Assembly: GCA_947359465.1 (NCBI GenBank)
Contig: OX375877.1
Location: forward strand, 55,010,944 to 55,074,943
Reading direction: 5' to 3'
DNA from: Metellina segmentata
Lineage: Eukaryota; Arthropoda; Arachnida; Araneae; Tetragnathidae
Length of the DNA stretch: 64,000 nucleotides
Below are positions 61,224 to 64,000 of the stretch, one piece after another. Numbering within the stretch: position 1 is the stretch's first letter; each line of letters begins with the position of its first letter. A program made the position numbers and the translations under genes. A model generated the notes under the pieces. The model had not been told where the DNA came from. It saw nothing but the letters and a program-made list of their open reading frames with translations, and ran no database searches.

Positions 61224-62154
61224 TAAGGTATCCGCTTACGTTAAAAAAGCCAATTTTGACGAAAATTTGATTTTTTTTTTCTACTAATAAATTCCCTGTA
61301 CATTTGTGCTTCTAAAAGTACTTTTAATTCAACTTTAGTTTCAACTTTTAATGTGCGACTACTAGAAAAAAAGTTAGGTCAGTTTAAAATTTAACGAAAT
61401 CGTTAAGTTATACCAGAAGTAGCATAACGAAACCGGAACTAATAATAAGAATGTTTTATTTTTGCCATAATTTCCACCCTTTATCTGTTATAGTAAGATA
61501 AAATATATAATAATTATGTTGCTATAAATTGGCCACTATAATTTTTTAATTAAATTCACTTATTTGTTAGAATAATTTCGCAATATCTTTACCCTCTAGG
61601 ATTTTGTTTACAAGCATTTTTCTCAGAATTACATTTTAAGCATAAACATTGAATTCCAGAAATGATAACTAAAAAAGTTATAGATATATATTTATAAAAA
61701 TTTTTATGCACATTTGAAGTAGTGTTTGCTAGGGCATGCACTAGAATCATATTGATATCTTTATTTTTTTTTCTTATTTATGAGCTTGCATTTGAATATC
61801 TATGCTGCAAAGTGGTCAAAAATCCTTTAACAATTGTTCGATGGGTCATAAAACCTTTATTTTAATAAATATCTTTCTACTTCTAGCAGAAGCACTAAAT
61901 AACATTATGAAGTTTACTCTGATCATGTTTTTTGCTGCTAATTTAAATTGTATGCCCTGCATCATTTTTCAAACCTTTGAAAAAAAATTCAAATTTACAC
62001 ACAAAATTTCACGTTTTGTAAAATTTCTTTTTTTAATTTTAATTATTGATAGTGCAAAATTAATTTTGAACACAAATAATTACCAAAATAATATAAAATT
62101 GCTTCTGCATAGCATTTTTTAAAACAAGTGCTCCGAACGTATGCGGGTACCTTT
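61224..62154. mobile_element. TIR element downstream of the broken exon
   Basis: The left end AAGGTATCCGCTTACGTT (61225-61242) and right end reversed AAGGTACCCGCATACGTT match at 16 of 18 bases. The interior is AT-rich, and the ORF at 61802-62122 is low complexity and not credited. Confidence 0.6.
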
Positions 62155-62822
62155 AAAAGGGTAACACATATTTTTGGTTATAGATTATAGTATTTTATGG
62201 ACCAAAATTGTCGGAATTCATATAAAATGCATTTATTTTGGTCAACCCTATGACGACTTAGGATTGCTTGAAATTCAAAGCTTTGAACGTTGAGTGTTCC
62301 AGTATTTCTCTTATACCTTCCAAAATAATCAGCAGGTCAAAGTAATTTGTGTTGTATTTAACCATTGAATAACGCAAACAAAATGGAGGCATGGGTAAAT
62401 TTAGTTTCAAAGCAATACTGTTCCAATTATTATTAATAAATTAATTCAAAATTACAAATATGTTGAGTTGAAATGTGTTTAGATTTTGTACACAATCGAG
62501 TCAACGGTGTCTATATATTGTAAAATTTGAGTTTATTTCTTTCTATTGTTTTTGATATGCAGTCCTTATTTCTAAACTGCCTTTTTTTTTTTTTTTTTTG
62601 CTGTCGTACTTAAATGGAATTTTGAACGATTTCGAGAAGAATTTAGAATTTATTTGAACAACATTTTTTTAATACTTGGTGTCAACTTAACTTGGATATA
62701 CACAATGCTCTATAGATCGGTTAAAAGTCTCCAGAGACTAAATGGCGACATTCATTGGATTCTCACTTGTTTTAATGAAAATAAACTGTAATTCAAAGAG
62801 AAAAAATATATATTTAGCTAAT
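62155..62822. other. AT-rich, no gene seen
   Basis: A T-run at 62583-62599 and no supported coding sequence. No missing Ser exon of protease domain 2 was found here. Confidence 0.5.
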
Positions 62823-62823
62823 A

Positions 62824-64000
62824 CACTCTATAACAAAAAAAATCGACGCACCAAGAAGGAATCATCCGATTGCTTTGAAATTTCGTATGCAAAAATGTTT
62901 TGACCAAATATGCAAATGATTAAAATTTGGTGTCCAATGAATGAATAGTGCGATCTCCAGCGCATCGGAACTGCGCGTCCAGCAGATGTATATAAGGAGT
63001 TGTTCTTGAACTGTTGTTAAAAATTTCTGCTGCATTGCGATTTAGGATGCCTTTCAACGACTGAAAAAATGCCTCGCCGCAGGATTCGAGCTCATTACGA
63101 GCAACTTTCAGAGTTTGAAAGCTGTCGTATCATTGGATTGAAAAAGGCAGGTTGGGCAAATCGGAGAATCGCTCGTCATGTGAGTCGAAGCGATGCGGCG
63201 ATTAGAAGATGCTGGCAAGAGTGGATGGACAATGGCAGATTTCAGCGTCATGATGGTAGCGGTCGACGTAGGGCCGCAACAGATCGCGAGGACAGAGTGA
63301 TTGTCAGATCAGCTGTCACAGCGCCTGATTTATCGCTATCAACCATCAGTCGTGCGACCAACACACGAGTGTCCACCATGACCATTCACAGACGGCTGAG
63401 AGAGCGAAATCTACGTTCGTACCGACCCTTACGCCACCTGCCACTCATGCCTGCATACTGTCGGGCCAGATTACAGTGGTGCTTGGCTCAATCAGGCTGG
63501 AATGATGCTGACTGGGGACGTCTAGTCTTTAGCGACGAATCCCGCTTCCAACTATAGGTCCTGACGATCATCGAAGACGTGTCTGGAGACGCCCAGGGCA
63601 GCGTGTTGATCCTGCTTTCACTGCACGCCACACGGGCCCTCAACAAGTAGTTATGGTCTGGGGTGCCATTTCCCTTGATAGCCGGACCCCTTTGGTCGTC
63701 ATTAGAGGTACAAATACTGCACAGCGGTACGTTGACGACATTCTGAGACCTGTTTTGCTACCGTTCCTTTCGCAGTACCCTGGGCTTATTTTTCAGCATG
63801 ACAATGCCAGACCACATACGGCACGCGTTGCTATGAAAGGTCTTCAAGCTTGTCAAACACTTCCTTGGCCAGCCAGATCACCAGATCTTTCTCCCATAGA
63901 GCATGTCTGGGATATGATGGGAAGGCGAATGCATCCGGTAGGGAATGTTGATGACGTAGTCCGACGATTGGAGCAAATTTGGCAAGAAATACCGCAGTAG
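62824..64000 (+). mobile_element. Tc1-like element, reaches window edge
   Basis: TA at 62822-62823 is followed by CACTCTATAACAAAAAAAAT then CGACGCACCAAGAAG, the TIR shared with the deleted copy at 32202. The transposase region follows. The right TIR lies beyond the window. Confidence 0.88.
63069..64000 (+). pseudogene. Tc1-like transposase with one frameshift
   Basis: Frame 1 (63069-63557) has the N-terminal helix-turn-helix (ESCRIIGLKKAGWANRRIAR) and the first catalytic Asp (LVFSDESRFQL), then a stop. Frame 2, open from just after 63557 and clearly from 63653, continues MVWGAISLDSRTPLVVI, QHDNARPHTARVAM (second Asp) and SPDLSPIEHVWDMMGRR (Glu). The stop codon occupies the last three bases of the window. 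One small indel near 63555 separates otherwise intact halves, so the copy is young but dead, unless the indel is a sequencing error. Confidence 0.88.

Noticed and set aside
61802..62122. Plus-strand 106-residue ORF inside the TIR element
   Set aside because: Low-complexity Lys/Phe/Asn/Ile composition from AT-rich DNA, with no transposase motif.

Overview
The window is eukaryotic, AT-rich and dominated by transposable elements. Introns are long, spliceosomal GT-AG exons are short, and many tRNA-derived SINEs, LTR elements and Tc1/mariner elements are present. The combination of (i) Ty3/gypsy and BEL/Pao elements, (ii) Tc1 transposases and (iii) two tRNA-headed SINE families looks like an arachnid, most likely an araneoid (orb-weaver) spider. 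That assignment is inference from resemblance to known spider repeats, not a database result.

Layout. 1-8.6 kb: mostly featureless AT-rich DNA. It holds a hAT remnant, a possible non-autonomous element and two exons (4073-4404 and 3099-3188, minus strand) of a gene I do not recognise. 8.6-9.3 kb: a cluster of tRNA-derived SINE pieces (here called SINE-2). 9.3-14.0 kb: a minus-strand Ty3/gypsy element (Q) split by a younger plus-strand gypsy element (P). P carries an inverted gag segment flanked by inverted primer-site sequence. 14.0-21.1 kb: a decayed plus-strand BEL/Pao element interrupted by two copies of a second SINE (SINE-1) and by a Tc1 element. 21.1-35.0 kb: SINEs, a hAT (DUF4371-type) relic, two nested elements with terminal inverted repeats (TIRs), an internally deleted Tc1 in a TA microsatellite, and several hairpins.

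35.06-61.18 kb: the one substantial host gene, on the plus strand. Fifteen exons with GT-AG junctions and fully compatible phases encode at least 711 residues: CUB-CUB-linker-trypsin domain 1-trypsin-like domain 2. The first protease domain has a full His/Asp/Ser triad and Asp189 (trypsin-like). The second has the same exon structure and intron phases, so it is a tandem duplicate. It has lost the catalytic His and both cysteines of the adjoining disulfide, and it stops before any Ser-bearing exon. The 5' (signal peptide) exon was not found. The introns are filled with transposons. The most notable is an apparently intact DD41D IS630/Tc1/mariner element (49098-50600) with 122-bp near-perfect TIRs, which sits inside an older element flanked by TTAA-like sequence.

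61.2-64.0 kb: a TIR element just after the broken last exon, then a Tc1 element with a frameshifted transposase that runs to the window edge.
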